Shown piece by piece: positions 50,603-59,538 of a stretch of 64,000 bases of DNA. The notes beneath the pieces are model-generated. The model did no database searches. It worked only from the letters and a program-made list of their open reading frames with translations, and was not told where the DNA came from. How positions within the stretch are numbered: the first letter of the stretch is position 1; each line of letters begins with the position of its first letter. Source of the stretch: Candidatus Hydrogenedentota bacterium (GTDB lineage: Bacteria > Hydrogenedentota > Hydrogenedentia > Hydrogenedentales > CAILVY01); the NCBI GenBank assembly GCA_903837785.1, contig CAILVY010000282.1, forward strand, positions 1-64,000. The letters are read 5' to 3'. Both the position numbers and the translations under genes were made by a program.

Positions 50603-51549
50603 GCGGCTTGTCTCCGTTTGGCTTCTGCCGCGCCCACGACGCGGACAAAGAGTTCTTCCAGGGTCTCGCGGCGCGGCGCCACGCTGTGCAGGTTCAGGTT
50701 CTCCGCCCGGCACAATTCCAGCGCCTCGTAGGAACTGTGTCCCTCCGCCACGCGCAGCTTCAACTTGTCGCCCACGCGATCTTCCACGCTGATGCCCTTC
50801 TCCGCGAGCCGGCTCAACGCCGCCTCCGTCGCCCCCGTCACCTCAATGGAGAACTCGCGCTCCGTCAGCAGTTCGTTCAGGGTGCCCATCGTCTGCAGCA
50901 CGCCCTCGAAGAGGATGCCCACCCGGTCGCTGATCAATTCCACTTCAAGCAACTCGTGGCTCGATATGAGGAGGGTCTTCCCCTGATCCCGCAGCTGGGC
51001 CAGGATGTCCCGGATCTCCTTGCGCGCGATCGGGTCCAGGCCCGTGGTCGGTTCATCCAGGATCAGGATCTGCGGATCGCTGATCAGCGCCTGCGCCAGC
51101 CCGATGCGTTGCCGCATGCCCTTCGAGTAGCCCCGAAGCAGCCGGTTCCGCGCGTGGCTCATCCCCACCACGTCGATCACTGCATCCACGCGGCGCTTCA
51201 GGTCCTTGCCCGTCAGACCGTAGAGCTTCCCGTAGTACTCGAGAATCTCTTCGCCGCGCAGGAAGTCCGGATAGTAGGCGCCCTCCGGCAGATAGCCGAT
51301 GCTGCGCTTCACCTTGGCCGAACTGATGTCCTTGCTGCCCAGGATCCGGATTTCGCCCGAGGTCGGGAAGATCAGGCTCAGCAGCATCTTGATTGTCGTC
51401 GTCTTGCCCGATCCGTTCGGCCCGAGGTATCCAAAGATTTCCCCGGCGGGTATGCTGAGATTCAGGTCCTTCAGCGCATGAAGGTCCTGTCTGCGGCGAG
51501 CGCCCTCATAGATCTTGTTCAGATTCTTGGTTTCGATAACGACCGACAC
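50599..51549 (-). CDS. ABC transporter ATP-binding protein
   Basis: Walker A 'GPNGSGKTTTIKMLLSLIFPTSGEI', signature 'YSKGMRQRIGLAQALI', Walker B 'ILILDEPTTGLDP'. Confidence 0.96.
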   Translation of the reverse strand: MSVVIETKNLNKIYEGARRRQDLHALKDLNLSIPAGEIFGYLGPNGSGKTTTIKMLLSLIFPTSGEIRILGSKDISSAKVKRSIGYLPEGAYYPDFLRGEEILEYYGKLYGLTGKDLKRRVDAVIDVVGMSHARNRLLRGYSKGMRQRIGLAQALISDPQILILDEPTTGLDPIARKEIRDILAQLRDQGKTLLISSHELLEVELISDRVGILFEGVLQTMGTLNELLTEREFSIEVTGATEAALSRLAEKGISVEDRVGDKLKLRVAEGHSSYEALELCRAENLNLHSVAPRRETLEELFVRVVGAAEAKRRQAA

Positions 51550-51731
51550 GTTGGATAGCCTCGCAAGGTTGGAGATTGCTGTGCAAACATGTTAGCCACG
51601 GTTCTGGATTCCGCGCGGTTCCGTCTTCCGCGGCCCGTTGTGGAGCCTCAAAATGATAACAGACCCTTTCAGGACAGTCAATTGCAGCCGGGGAAGCCTG
51701 TTGGATTCCGCTTCCCGGAGCGCTCTCCCGT

Positions 51732-52643
51732 TCACTTCCGCTGGATCGCCGCCAGTAATTCCTCTTGCGACGGAGTTTGATCATCCCAGTATTTTACCGT
51801 GCTCCCGTTCCTCACAAGATAGAAGCGCGGGGGGGCGATGCCCGTCAGGCTGAAGAAGAGTCCCGTGTCGTTCCCGATGCTGTGCATCGGAAACAGTGGA
51901 TTTGTGGTTGCCTGGAACTCCGCCATCTCCCCCTCGTTCTCCTCGAGGCACAGGGCCACTAGCGGCGGCAGATCCGGCGTGGCGAAGATGTTGTTGATGG
52001 CCGGCACCTCCGCCATGCAATGATCGCACGACATGCTCAGCATCACCACTACGTGATCACCCTTGCCCAGGTCGAAATGCTGGCCGTCCGGCGTGTCAAA
52101 CACAAAGCGGGCAAACGGCGCGGGCGGGAGGGCCTTTCCCGGCGCGGCATACGCGTAGGCCAGGACTCCGGCGGTCAATGCCGTCGACAGCGCCGCCCGT
52201 ACCCCGGCCCCGGGCGTCCACGGCGTGTCGGGGAGCCGCCCCGCCCACGCCCAGGCGCCCAGCGCCATGAGCACGAGATTCTTGACCACCGCGATCTCCG
52301 GCGGCGTCTTGATCCGTCCCGTGCAGCCGCACTCCTTGAGGCCGTGGAAGACCCAGGCGAACAGGATGAGTCCAGTGAAGAAAAGCAGTAGTCCTTCCAG
52401 CAGCCCGTAGCTCCACCCTTTGCGGCGAAGGCCCCAGAGGAGGGCGAAGCCCAGGAGCAGTTCGAGCGCCAGGGTTGAGTAGCCCACCACCGGCAGCAGG
52501 GACTTGTCCGTAATGACGCCGTATGCCGCGATGGCCCGCAGGAAATTGACCGCGTCCTCGGACTTGAGCAGGGCGCTCGCCAGAAACACCACCCCCAGCA
52601 CCACTTCCACCGGCCGCGCTCCGCGCTTCAAAAACGACTGCAT
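51732..52643 (-). CDS. MauE/DoxX-like redox membrane protein fused to a thioredoxin-like domain
   Basis: 'VVLGVVFLASALLKSEDAVNFLRAIAAYGV...GLKECGCTGRIKTPPEIAVVKNLVLM' plus 'VVVMLSMSCDHCMAEVPAINNIF'. Confidence 0.82.
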   Translation of the reverse strand: MQSFLKRGARPVEVVLGVVFLASALLKSEDAVNFLRAIAAYGVITDKSLLPVVGYSTLALELLLGFALLWGLRRKGWSYGLLEGLLLFFTGLILFAWVFHGLKECGCTGRIKTPPEIAVVKNLVLMALGAWAWAGRLPDTPWTPGAGVRAALSTALTAGVLAYAYAAPGKALPPAPFARFVFDTPDGQHFDLGKGDHVVVMLSMSCDHCMAEVPAINNIFATPDLPPLVALCLEENEGEMAEFQATTNPLFPMHSIGNDTGLFFSLTGIAPPRFYLVRNGSTVKYWDDQTPSQEELLAAIQRK

Positions 52644-52780
52644 TGTCCGTTACGCCTTTCACTGTCCGGCCCGCCGCGGCTGCACACGCCGGGCACCGAG
52701 GCATGTTATCATTCCCGCGGGCGGCTTGCCAATGCCGCGGGTGCATGTTAGCATGGCGTCGTCATCGAGGAGGGAGTACG

Positions 52781-53965
52781 ATGCTGAAGCCCGTGTTCGA
52801 GAATCCATGGGTGCGTGCGGGGGGGCTGCTTGTGCTCATCGTGGCCCTCCTCCTGCTGGCTTATCTGCTGAGCGGGATCCTGATTCCCCTGTTTTTCGCA
52901 TTCATCGTCGCCTACATGTTCCGTCCCGTGATTGCTGCGCTCGAAAAGCGGCGATTCACCCACATGGCGGCCATCATTCTCCTCGTGCTGATCCTCATTG
53001 CCGGCTTTTTCAGCATGCCCCTCATGATCCTGCCCGGGATGATCTCCGAGGCGCAGCGGCTCGTCCACACGACGGCCACGGACCTGGAAAGCGCACGCTT
53101 CGATCAATTCCTGAACCGCCTCCCGCTCGAGACCCTCGTCCGGGAAATGGGATGGGTGCCTTCCGATGCAACAGAGGTCAATGCCCGGGTGGTCCTCATG
53201 CAGCACCTCGGCGATTGGGTGCAACAGAATGCCCTCGAGTTCTTCCGCTCCCATGTCCCTGAAATCGCCCGCGCCGGCAAGAGCGCCGGCGCCTCGGCCG
53301 TCGCGCTCTTCGGCACGCTGACGGAAAGCCTTCTGGGACTTGTCCTCTTTGTCGGCAACCTGGCGGTTTTCGCCTTCGTCGCCATCTATCTCCTCAAAGA
53401 CTATGACGCGATTGTGCAGACCGCTCACGATTTATTGCCGCAGCGATGCCGCGGCCGGATCACGGACATCATGATTCAAATCGACATCCAGTTGCGGGCC
53501 TATCTGCGCGGACAGATCTCCGTGTGCGTCTGCCTGGGCGTCATGTACGCGGTCGGTTTCCGGCTGTCCGGCGTGCCCTTTGCAGTGCCCCTCGGCATTT
53601 TCGGCGGCGTCGCGAGTTTCGTCCCGTACATGGGTCTGACGCTTACCGCCCTGCCCGCCGCCCTGCTGATCGTTCTCCAGTTTGGAATTGACGGACATCT
53701 GCTTGGGCTCTTGCTCACTTTTCTGATCGCCCAGGGCATGGAAGGATACGTGTTGACGCCCCGCCTGGTCGGCTCCCAAGTCGGGCTGAGCCCCGTCTGG
53801 GTCGTCCTGGCCATCATGGTCTTCGGCACGAGCCTGGGCTTTGTAGGGTTGCTCCTGGCGGTTCCCATGGCCGCGGTGCTCAAGGTGCTCGTCGGCGAGA
53901 TGCTCGAAACCTACCGGAAATCGCCCCTCTTTCAGGAAGGCTTGCCGGACGATTCCGATTCCTGA
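52781..53965 (+). CDS. AI-2E family transporter
   Basis: 'LSGILIPLFFAFIVAYMFRPVIAALEKRRFTHMAAIILLV', 'LRAYLRGQISVCVCLGVMYAVGFRLSGVPFAVPLGIFGGVASFVPYMG', 'YVLTPRLVGSQVGLSPVWVVLAIMVFGTSLGFVGLLLAVPMAAVLKVLV'. Confidence 0.93.
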   Translation: MLKPVFENPWVRAGGLLVLIVALLLLAYLLSGILIPLFFAFIVAYMFRPVIAALEKRRFTHMAAIILLVLILIAGFFSMPLMILPGMISEAQRLVHTTATDLESARFDQFLNRLPLETLVREMGWVPSDATEVNARVVLMQHLGDWVQQNALEFFRSHVPEIARAGKSAGASAVALFGTLTESLLGLVLFVGNLAVFAFVAIYLLKDYDAIVQTAHDLLPQRCRGRITDIMIQIDIQLRAYLRGQISVCVCLGVMYAVGFRLSGVPFAVPLGIFGGVASFVPYMGLTLTALPAALLIVLQFGIDGHLLGLLLTFLIAQGMEGYVLTPRLVGSQVGLSPVWVVLAIMVFGTSLGFVGLLLAVPMAAVLKVLVGEMLETYRKSPLFQEGLPDDSDS

Positions 53966-54822
53966 GTCCGGGCCCCGTCCGCCCGCACCGGGGCGGGTTG
54001 GAGCAGATAGCGGGTGTAGATCGTGTCCCCAATGCCGAACATCACGTACGTCACCGACAGCGGGAACAACACGATGTACGGGGACGTGGTCGCGGCATAG
54101 TGGATGACCGGAATCGCAACAATGCAAAAGACCAGCACCCCGAAGGCATGCCGCGGCGACAACACGAAAGATTTGAAGCGGTCTTTCGGATAGCGGACTG
54201 TGCTGACCATCAACAACGCCAGAATGACCGCCGCCGGGCCCAGCGCGTAGTAGGCCAGGGGGCCCAGGGCGTAATTCTCGAGCCGAGGCTCGAAATAGTC
54301 CAGAAAAAGCACAAAGGTCGCCAGCGTGCCGCCCGCCGCGGGCGAGGGCAGTCCCGTAAACGAATCCCGCCGGTCCGCCTGGTAGATGTTGAAGCGCGCC
54401 AGCCGCAGCGAGGCGCAAATCACGTAGATGATGGCCATGTAAGAGCCGGTCTTGCCCACGAGCGATTCCGCCCGCGGCGACAACGGCAAATGGCCCCACT
54501 CCGGCAGATAGGCCATGAACACCAGCACCGCGGGCGCCACGCCGAAGGAAACCATGTCGCACAGGCTGTCCAGTTCTTTCCCGAATTCGGATACGCTATT
54601 GGTCAGCCGCGCCACGGTCCCGTCGCAGGCGTCGAAGAACATCGCCAGCAGGATGAACAGGGCCGCTTTCTCGAATTCCTGGCCGATGCTCGCAAAGATG
54701 CTTGCCATCCCCAGATACAGGCTGATCGTCGTCATCACGCTGGCCAGCACATTGACCGGACGGCGCCGGCTCTGACGCTTGACCTTGATCTTCTTCGTCC
54801 GTTTCAGCGGGCGGATATCCAT
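53932..54822 (-). CDS. pssA: CDP-diacylglycerol--serine O-phosphatidyltransferase
   Basis: CDP-alcohol phosphatidyltransferase motif 'FFDACDGTVARLTNSVSEFGKELDSLCDMVSFGVAPAVLVF'. Confidence 0.93.
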   Translation of the reverse strand: MDIRPLKRTKKIKVKRQSRRRPVNVLASVMTTISLYLGMASIFASIGQEFEKAALFILLAMFFDACDGTVARLTNSVSEFGKELDSLCDMVSFGVAPAVLVFMAYLPEWGHLPLSPRAESLVGKTGSYMAIIYVICASLRLARFNIYQADRRDSFTGLPSPAAGGTLATFVLFLDYFEPRLENYALGPLAYYALGPAAVILALLMVSTVRYPKDRFKSFVLSPRHAFGVLVFCIVAIPVIHYAATTSPYIVLFPLSVTYVMFGIGDTIYTRYLLQPAPVRADGARTQESESSGKPS

Positions 54823-54843
54823 CCCTTGCTCCTCATTCCGCAC

Positions 54844-55446
54844 TCAGGGAAAACGGGCCACGATGCTCGTGCCCGCAAATACTTTATCCTTAAGTCTAAC
54901 ACATGGTTCCGCCGAAGGCGGGAGATAGAGTTCCACCCGCGACCCAAAGCGGATCATCCCGTACTTCTCGCCCTTCTTCAGCGCCATCCCCGGCTTGGCC
55001 GGACAAACGATCCGGCGCGCGACGGCTCCCGAAATTTGACGCACCGTCATCGGACCCTTCGGCGTGTCCACCCACATCGCGTTGGACTCGTTCACCTTGC
55101 TCGCTTCCTGGTTCATCGCGTTGATGTACCGGCCCGGCGCGTACTTTACCTCGCGCACAGTGCACTCAAAGGGCGCGCGATTCACATGCGCGTTGAACAC
55201 CGACATGAAAATCGAGATCCGCTTGCAGGCGCCCGCGTAGTGGGGAGAGTCCACCAGTTCCTCGATGGCCACCACGGTCCCGTCCGCGGGCGAAACGACC
55301 TCGTTCGGCTGGGCCGTGATCTCGCGCGGGAAGTCCCGGAAGAACATCATCACTGCCAGCCCGGACAATACAAAAATCAGCCCCACGCCCATTAGCGGGC
55401 CAAAAAACCAAACCCCCTGCATCCATGCATTAAACGGTTCGTTCAC
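54844..55446 (-). CDS. psd: Phosphatidylserine decarboxylase (short, archaeal-type)
   Basis: 'VVSPADGTVVAIEEL', 'RISIFMSVFNAHVNRAPFECTVREVKYAPGRYINA', C-terminal 'KYGMIRFGSRVELYLPP' cleavage region. Confidence 0.93.
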   Translation of the reverse strand: MNEPFNAWMQGVWFFGPLMGVGLIFVLSGLAVMMFFRDFPREITAQPNEVVSPADGTVVAIEELVDSPHYAGACKRISIFMSVFNAHVNRAPFECTVREVKYAPGRYINAMNQEASKVNESNAMWVDTPKGPMTVRQISGAVARRIVCPAKPGMALKKGEKYGMIRFGSRVELYLPPSAEPCVRLKDKVFAGTSIVARFP

Positions 55447-56147
55447 AACATATGCCTTTCTTTGAGACTCACGTACTTCCCATCGCCAAATACAATGTGA
55501 TCCAGCAGTTCGATCCCCAGGATGGCGCCCGACTCCCGCAAGCGCCCCGTCAACTCCTGGTCCGTCCGGCTGGGTTCCGGATCGCCGCTCGGGTGGTTGT
55601 GCGCCACAATGATGGCCGCCGCGCCTTCCCGCACCGCCTGCCGGAAAACATCCGCCGGTCCCGCGTGCGTGCCCGCGAGCCCGCCCCGCGAAATCTCCTG
55701 CGTCTTCAACACCTCGTGTTTCGCGTTCAACAGCAGGACCACGAAACGCTCTGTTTCATAGTCCTTGAAACGCAGCATCAGCAGATCCGCCACATCCGAC
55801 GCGCTGTGGATGCGCTTGGAGGCCGCCTGCCGATGCTCCGCAAGCCGCTTGCCCAACTCGAGCGCCGCCTTGATCTCCACCGCCTTCACCGCTCCCACCC
55901 CCTTCACCTGCTGAATCTCCTCCACCGACGCCCGCGCCAGCGCCCGCAACCCGCCGAAATGGCTCAGGAGCCGCTCCGCCAGGGCCACTGCGCCCGCCTC
56001 CCGCGTGCCCGTCCGGAACAGCACCGCGATTAACTCCGCATCGCGCAGCGCCTCCGCGCCCAGCCGGGCCAGACGTTCCCGCGGACGGTCCTCTTCCGCC
56101 ATCTCCCGGACCGCACTCGGATATTGGGGAGCGTTCGACATGAGCAC
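55443..56147 (-). CDS. radC: RadC/JAB domain protein
   Basis: 'RERLARLGAEALRDAELIAVLFRTG', 'IIVAHNHPSGDPEPSRTDQELTGRLRESGAILGIELLDHIVFGDGKYVSLKE'. Confidence 0.95.
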   Translation of the reverse strand: MLMSNAPQYPSAVREMAEEDRPRERLARLGAEALRDAELIAVLFRTGTREAGAVALAERLLSHFGGLRALARASVEEIQQVKGVGAVKAVEIKAALELGKRLAEHRQAASKRIHSASDVADLLMLRFKDYETERFVVLLLNAKHEVLKTQEISRGGLAGTHAGPADVFRQAVREGAAAIIVAHNHPSGDPEPSRTDQELTGRLRESGAILGIELLDHIVFGDGKYVSLKERHML

Positions 56148-56482
56148 ACCTCTTCGCCGGAAAGTCTAGCACACGCGGGCCAAGGTTATGAAGCGGGACA
56201 GCGGACGAAATGTTGCCGTATGGGACGCAGGGTGTCTGCTGCGACGGGTCCACCGAAGCCTGGGGCACGATGAAGCGGAGCGCTCCCGTCTCCCCCCCGG
56301 GTTTGCGTTCGCGGGGTGCATTTCCTACAATCAACGGGTTGTTGGCTTCTTCAAAGTGCTAAAAATGAGAACCTTGCCATGGGTGTGACGTTTTCGGAAA
56401 TTGGTTGTACGATTAGCAGTTCGCAACGCACAAGGACAGCGGAATGCAGGCCGGAAGTGCGCTGGCTCGTGCGGAGTTGTGC

Positions 56483-57073
56483 ATGAGTACGGCACAACCA
56501 CAGAGTGACGAAGGCCTGATGGCGCAGCTCAGCGGCGGCCGGGACGATGCCCTGGCCGAGCTGGTCAAGCGCTATCAGAACGATGTCTTTCGCTTCTGCC
56601 TGCACTATTTGAAGAATGTCGATCACGCGAAAGAGATATCGCAGGAAACCTTTCTGCGGGTCTACTCGGCGCGGGATCGTTTTGACGTGTCCCGAAAGTT
56701 TAAACCGTGGTTGCTGTGTATCGCCCGGAATCTCTGCCTGAACGAGATCAAGCGCAAGAAGACGGTTCAGATGGAGGCGCTCGAGGATTACGCCAGCGCT
56801 TCGCGCGAGGATAACGGCGCGCTCAGCGCCTTCTCCGTGGACGGCCCCTCGGACCGGCTGATGGCGGAAGAACGCCGCCAGACGCTTCTGCATGTGCTGG
56901 AAGCCTTGCCGGTCGATGCGCGGGAAATCGTCAATCTTCGGTATTTCCAGCGGATGTCCGCCCGGGAAATCGCGGAGGTGGTGGACAGCACCGAGGGGGC
57001 CGTGCGCACGCGGCTCCACCGAATATTGCGGCAGTTACAGGACTCATGTGAGCATCTGAAGGATCAAGTGTAG
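56483..57073 (+). CDS. ECF-type RNA polymerase sigma factor
   Basis: 'LAELVKRYQNDVFRFCLHYLKNVDHAKEISQETFLRVYSARDRFDVSRKFKPWLLCIARNLCLNEIKRKK' and the sigma4 region 'EIVNLRYFQRMSAREIAEVVDSTEGAVRTRLHRILRQL'. Confidence 0.93.
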   Translation: MSTAQPQSDEGLMAQLSGGRDDALAELVKRYQNDVFRFCLHYLKNVDHAKEISQETFLRVYSARDRFDVSRKFKPWLLCIARNLCLNEIKRKKTVQMEALEDYASASREDNGALSAFSVDGPSDRLMAEERRQTLLHVLEALPVDAREIVNLRYFQRMSAREIAEVVDSTEGAVRTRLHRILRQLQDSCEHLKDQV

Positions 57074-57075
57074 TA

Positions 57076-58824
57076 ATGGGATTGTGCAAGGGAAATGAAG
57101 ACGCCCTGATCGCCCTCCTCGAAGGGGAGGAGGACGACAAACTCCTGGCGCATCTGGCAACCTGCACAGCCTGCCGTGCGACACTCGAAGCGCTTCATTC
57201 CGTGGATAATCGTCTGCACACCCTCGCCGCGGTCTATGCCCAAAACGCACCCGAAGTCGATCTGGTTGACGCCGTCCTGACCCGCCTGGAAGGCGTGAAG
57301 GCCGGCGAACGGGCGGCTGCTTCGATGGAGTCCATCGAGCCGGCCGATATCATGGCCTACGTCGACGGGGAAATGGATGAATCGGTCCGCCGCCAGATCG
57401 AGCGGGCCGCGGCGGCCGACCCCGCGCTTCGGCTCGAGATTGAAACCGTCAGGTCGCTGCACGAGGATCTCCTCCAGGCCGGCGAGGCCGCGGCGGGCTT
57501 CTCGCCCCAGGTGAACCTCGTGGACAGCGTCATGCAGGCGGTCAATCTGGCCAAGGCCCCCGAGGCGAAAGTGGTTCCATTCCGTGCCCGGCCCAAGACG
57601 CCGCACCGGAACGAGGCCCTGGTCCGCCCGTGGCAATGGCTGGCGCTGGCTGCGGCCGCATGTTTCGTCTTCGGCTTGTGGTTTGCCGCGGACACACTGT
57701 TGTCCACTCCCGGCCCCAGCCCCGCAACGCGCCCGATGGCGGCCGTGCCTCTCAATCCCCCCGAACAACCCAAACTCGCTCCCGCAGTCCACACTGCGAT
57801 AGAAGGCGAGAATGCGCCGGCAGTGGATGGGACGGAAGGCAGCGTGGATGTGGAAGGCGAAGCGGCCCCCTCTGGACCCGAGTTGGCCAAGAAGGAAATG
57901 TCGCTGCAGGATGTGATCAATGAACGGCGCAGAATGACGCAAACCCATCAGGGCGACTTTGCCAAGTGGGCCAGCCTGACGCCGGACGAAGCCCGTGAAC
58001 TGTTGAAAAAGGGCGGTCTGAAGCCCGGTGATATTGCCGCGCTCAGCCAGGCCCTCCCGCCCGAAGAGGCGGCGAAGTATCTGCGCGACGCGGTCAAGCA
58101 GAGCCCGAACGATCCGTATCTCCGCTATATGCTGGCCAAGGCCCTCGCGGACTCGCCCAATGCCGCGGCGGAAGCGCTCGCGCAATTGGCCGAATGGAGC
58201 CAGCGGGATCCCCAGAACAGCCTGCATCAATTCATGGAAGCGCGGGTGCGCTTCGGCCAGGGCGACAATGAAGGCGCCTTGAACGCGCTCACGCGCGGTT
58301 CCGCCCTGCAGCGTTCCTCCGCGTATTCCCTTGAGAACGCCCGCAGCCAGAAAGACGTCCTCGCCATGAGCGGCATGTCCTCCGATGCGGCCGCGTATGT
58401 TGCGGCTTCGACGCTCGGTTCCACCGAATCGGCGGACATCAGCAACATGAGCCGCTCGCTGATCCAGCAGGGGCGATACTATGAGTCCATCGGCGACGTG
58501 GACACCGCCCAGCAAATCTACCGCGCGGTCGAACAACTGGGCGTCCAGCTCGTGCAAAGCGCCGCCGTCACGAACGAACAGCTGGCGGGATATGACATCC
58601 AGATGCAGGCCCTGGATGCGCTTCGCCAACTCTACGAACTCCTGGCCGACCCGGACAACCTCAACGCCATCGAGGAAGTCTACAACAGTGTCAAGGACGG
58701 GCTGGGCGCGCTGATGCAGATGATTGGCGACCTGGACAATCTGTTGCTGAACATGCCGTTGAACACGACGCTGGACCAGGTGAATCAGATTCTCCAGAAC
58801 GGCGATGCCGCTTCGAAGCAGTAG
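57076..58824 (+). CDS. Putative anti-sigma factor: zf-HC2-like, second anti-sigma-like unit, TM segment, large C-terminal domain
   Basis: 'LLAHLATCTACRATLEAL' HxxxCxxC; 'DIMAYVDGEMDESVRRQIERAAAADPALRLEIE'; TM 'WQWLALAAAACFVFGLWFAAD'; directly follows the sigma gene. Confidence 0.8.
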   Translation: MGLCKGNEDALIALLEGEEDDKLLAHLATCTACRATLEALHSVDNRLHTLAAVYAQNAPEVDLVDAVLTRLEGVKAGERAAASMESIEPADIMAYVDGEMDESVRRQIERAAAADPALRLEIETVRSLHEDLLQAGEAAAGFSPQVNLVDSVMQAVNLAKAPEAKVVPFRARPKTPHRNEALVRPWQWLALAAAACFVFGLWFAADTLLSTPGPSPATRPMAAVPLNPPEQPKLAPAVHTAIEGENAPAVDGTEGSVDVEGEAAPSGPELAKKEMSLQDVINERRRMTQTHQGDFAKWASLTPDEARELLKKGGLKPGDIAALSQALPPEEAAKYLRDAVKQSPNDPYLRYMLAKALADSPNAAAEALAQLAEWSQRDPQNSLHQFMEARVRFGQGDNEGALNALTRGSALQRSSAYSLENARSQKDVLAMSGMSSDAAAYVAASTLGSTESADISNMSRSLIQQGRYYESIGDVDTAQQIYRAVEQLGVQLVQSAAVTNEQLAGYDIQMQALDALRQLYELLADPDNLNAIEEVYNSVKDGLGALMQMIGDLDNLLLNMPLNTTLDQVNQILQNGDAASKQ

Positions 58825-58827
58825 CGT

Positions 58828-59517
58828 CTAGGCCCGCCACACCTCCACGTGCCGGCACTCCATGACGGCTTTCCCCGCCGTGACGGAGGCCGGGTCCCGG
58901 ATCAACTGGGCCAGAACCGCCGCCTTTTCTTCCCCGGCCGCCAGGAGGATGATCCGGTCCACCCGCTTCAACAGCCCGGGCGTCACTGTCACACGATTCG
59001 GCCCCGGCGTGCGATAAGTGGCCGACGCATAACGTCCCGCGCCGCGGTCCAAATCCGCCTGCGAGAACAGCGAGCAGGTGTGCCCGTCGGGTCCGATGCC
59101 CAGAATCCCCAGCGAAATCGCTCCGCCCGAGTCCAGGAACTCCCCCAGGCTTTCATGATAGCGGCGCGCCGCGTCCTCGATCGGAAAGTCCGTATGCACC
59201 CGGTGCACGCGTTCGAACGGCAACCCGAGCGCCTCGATCATTCCGCGCGAGTTGCCGTAATTGCTTTCCGCCGAGTCCGCCGGTACATAGCGCTCGTCGG
59301 TGTACCCCAGGTGGACATTCTCCGCGACCGGCGAAGGCGTCGCGGCGATGTTCCGATAAACCGGCAGCGGCGTGTTTCCGCCCGAGAGCAAGAGGAGCGT
59401 GGGCGTGCTCGACGGCCGCTCCAGTTCTGTTCTCAGCAGCCCCTCGACGGCGCAGCACAGCGATTTCGCCGAGTCGAAAGCGCGTACACTCGTGGGAAAC
59501 GTCATCATGTCACACAT
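58828..59517 (-). CDS. pgl: 6-phosphogluconolactonase
   Basis: 'LLLSGGNTPLPVYRNIA', 'VHLGYTDERYVPADSAESNYGNSRGMIEAL', 'LGIGPDGHTCSLF'. Confidence 0.94.
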   Translation of the reverse strand: MCDMMTFPTSVRAFDSAKSLCCAVEGLLRTELERPSSTPTLLLLSGGNTPLPVYRNIAATPSPVAENVHLGYTDERYVPADSAESNYGNSRGMIEALGLPFERVHRVHTDFPIEDAARRYHESLGEFLDSGGAISLGILGIGPDGHTCSLFSQADLDRGAGRYASATYRTPGPNRVTVTPGLLKRVDRIILLAAGEEKAAVLAQLIRDPASVTAGKAVMECRHVEVWRA

Positions 59518-59538
59518 CCTCCGGATCGGGAGCTGGAC

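Noticed and set aside
48311-50731. 806-aa plus-strand ORF
   Set aside because: Antisense shadow of the TPR and ABC permease genes.
56148-56482. ECF autoregulated promoter upstream of the sigma gene (GAACCTT...GACGTT)
   Set aside because: Only a loose match to ECF consensus; not enough to call without mapped transcripts.
57064-58629. 521-aa minus-strand ORF
   Set aside because: Antisense to the anti-sigma factor gene.
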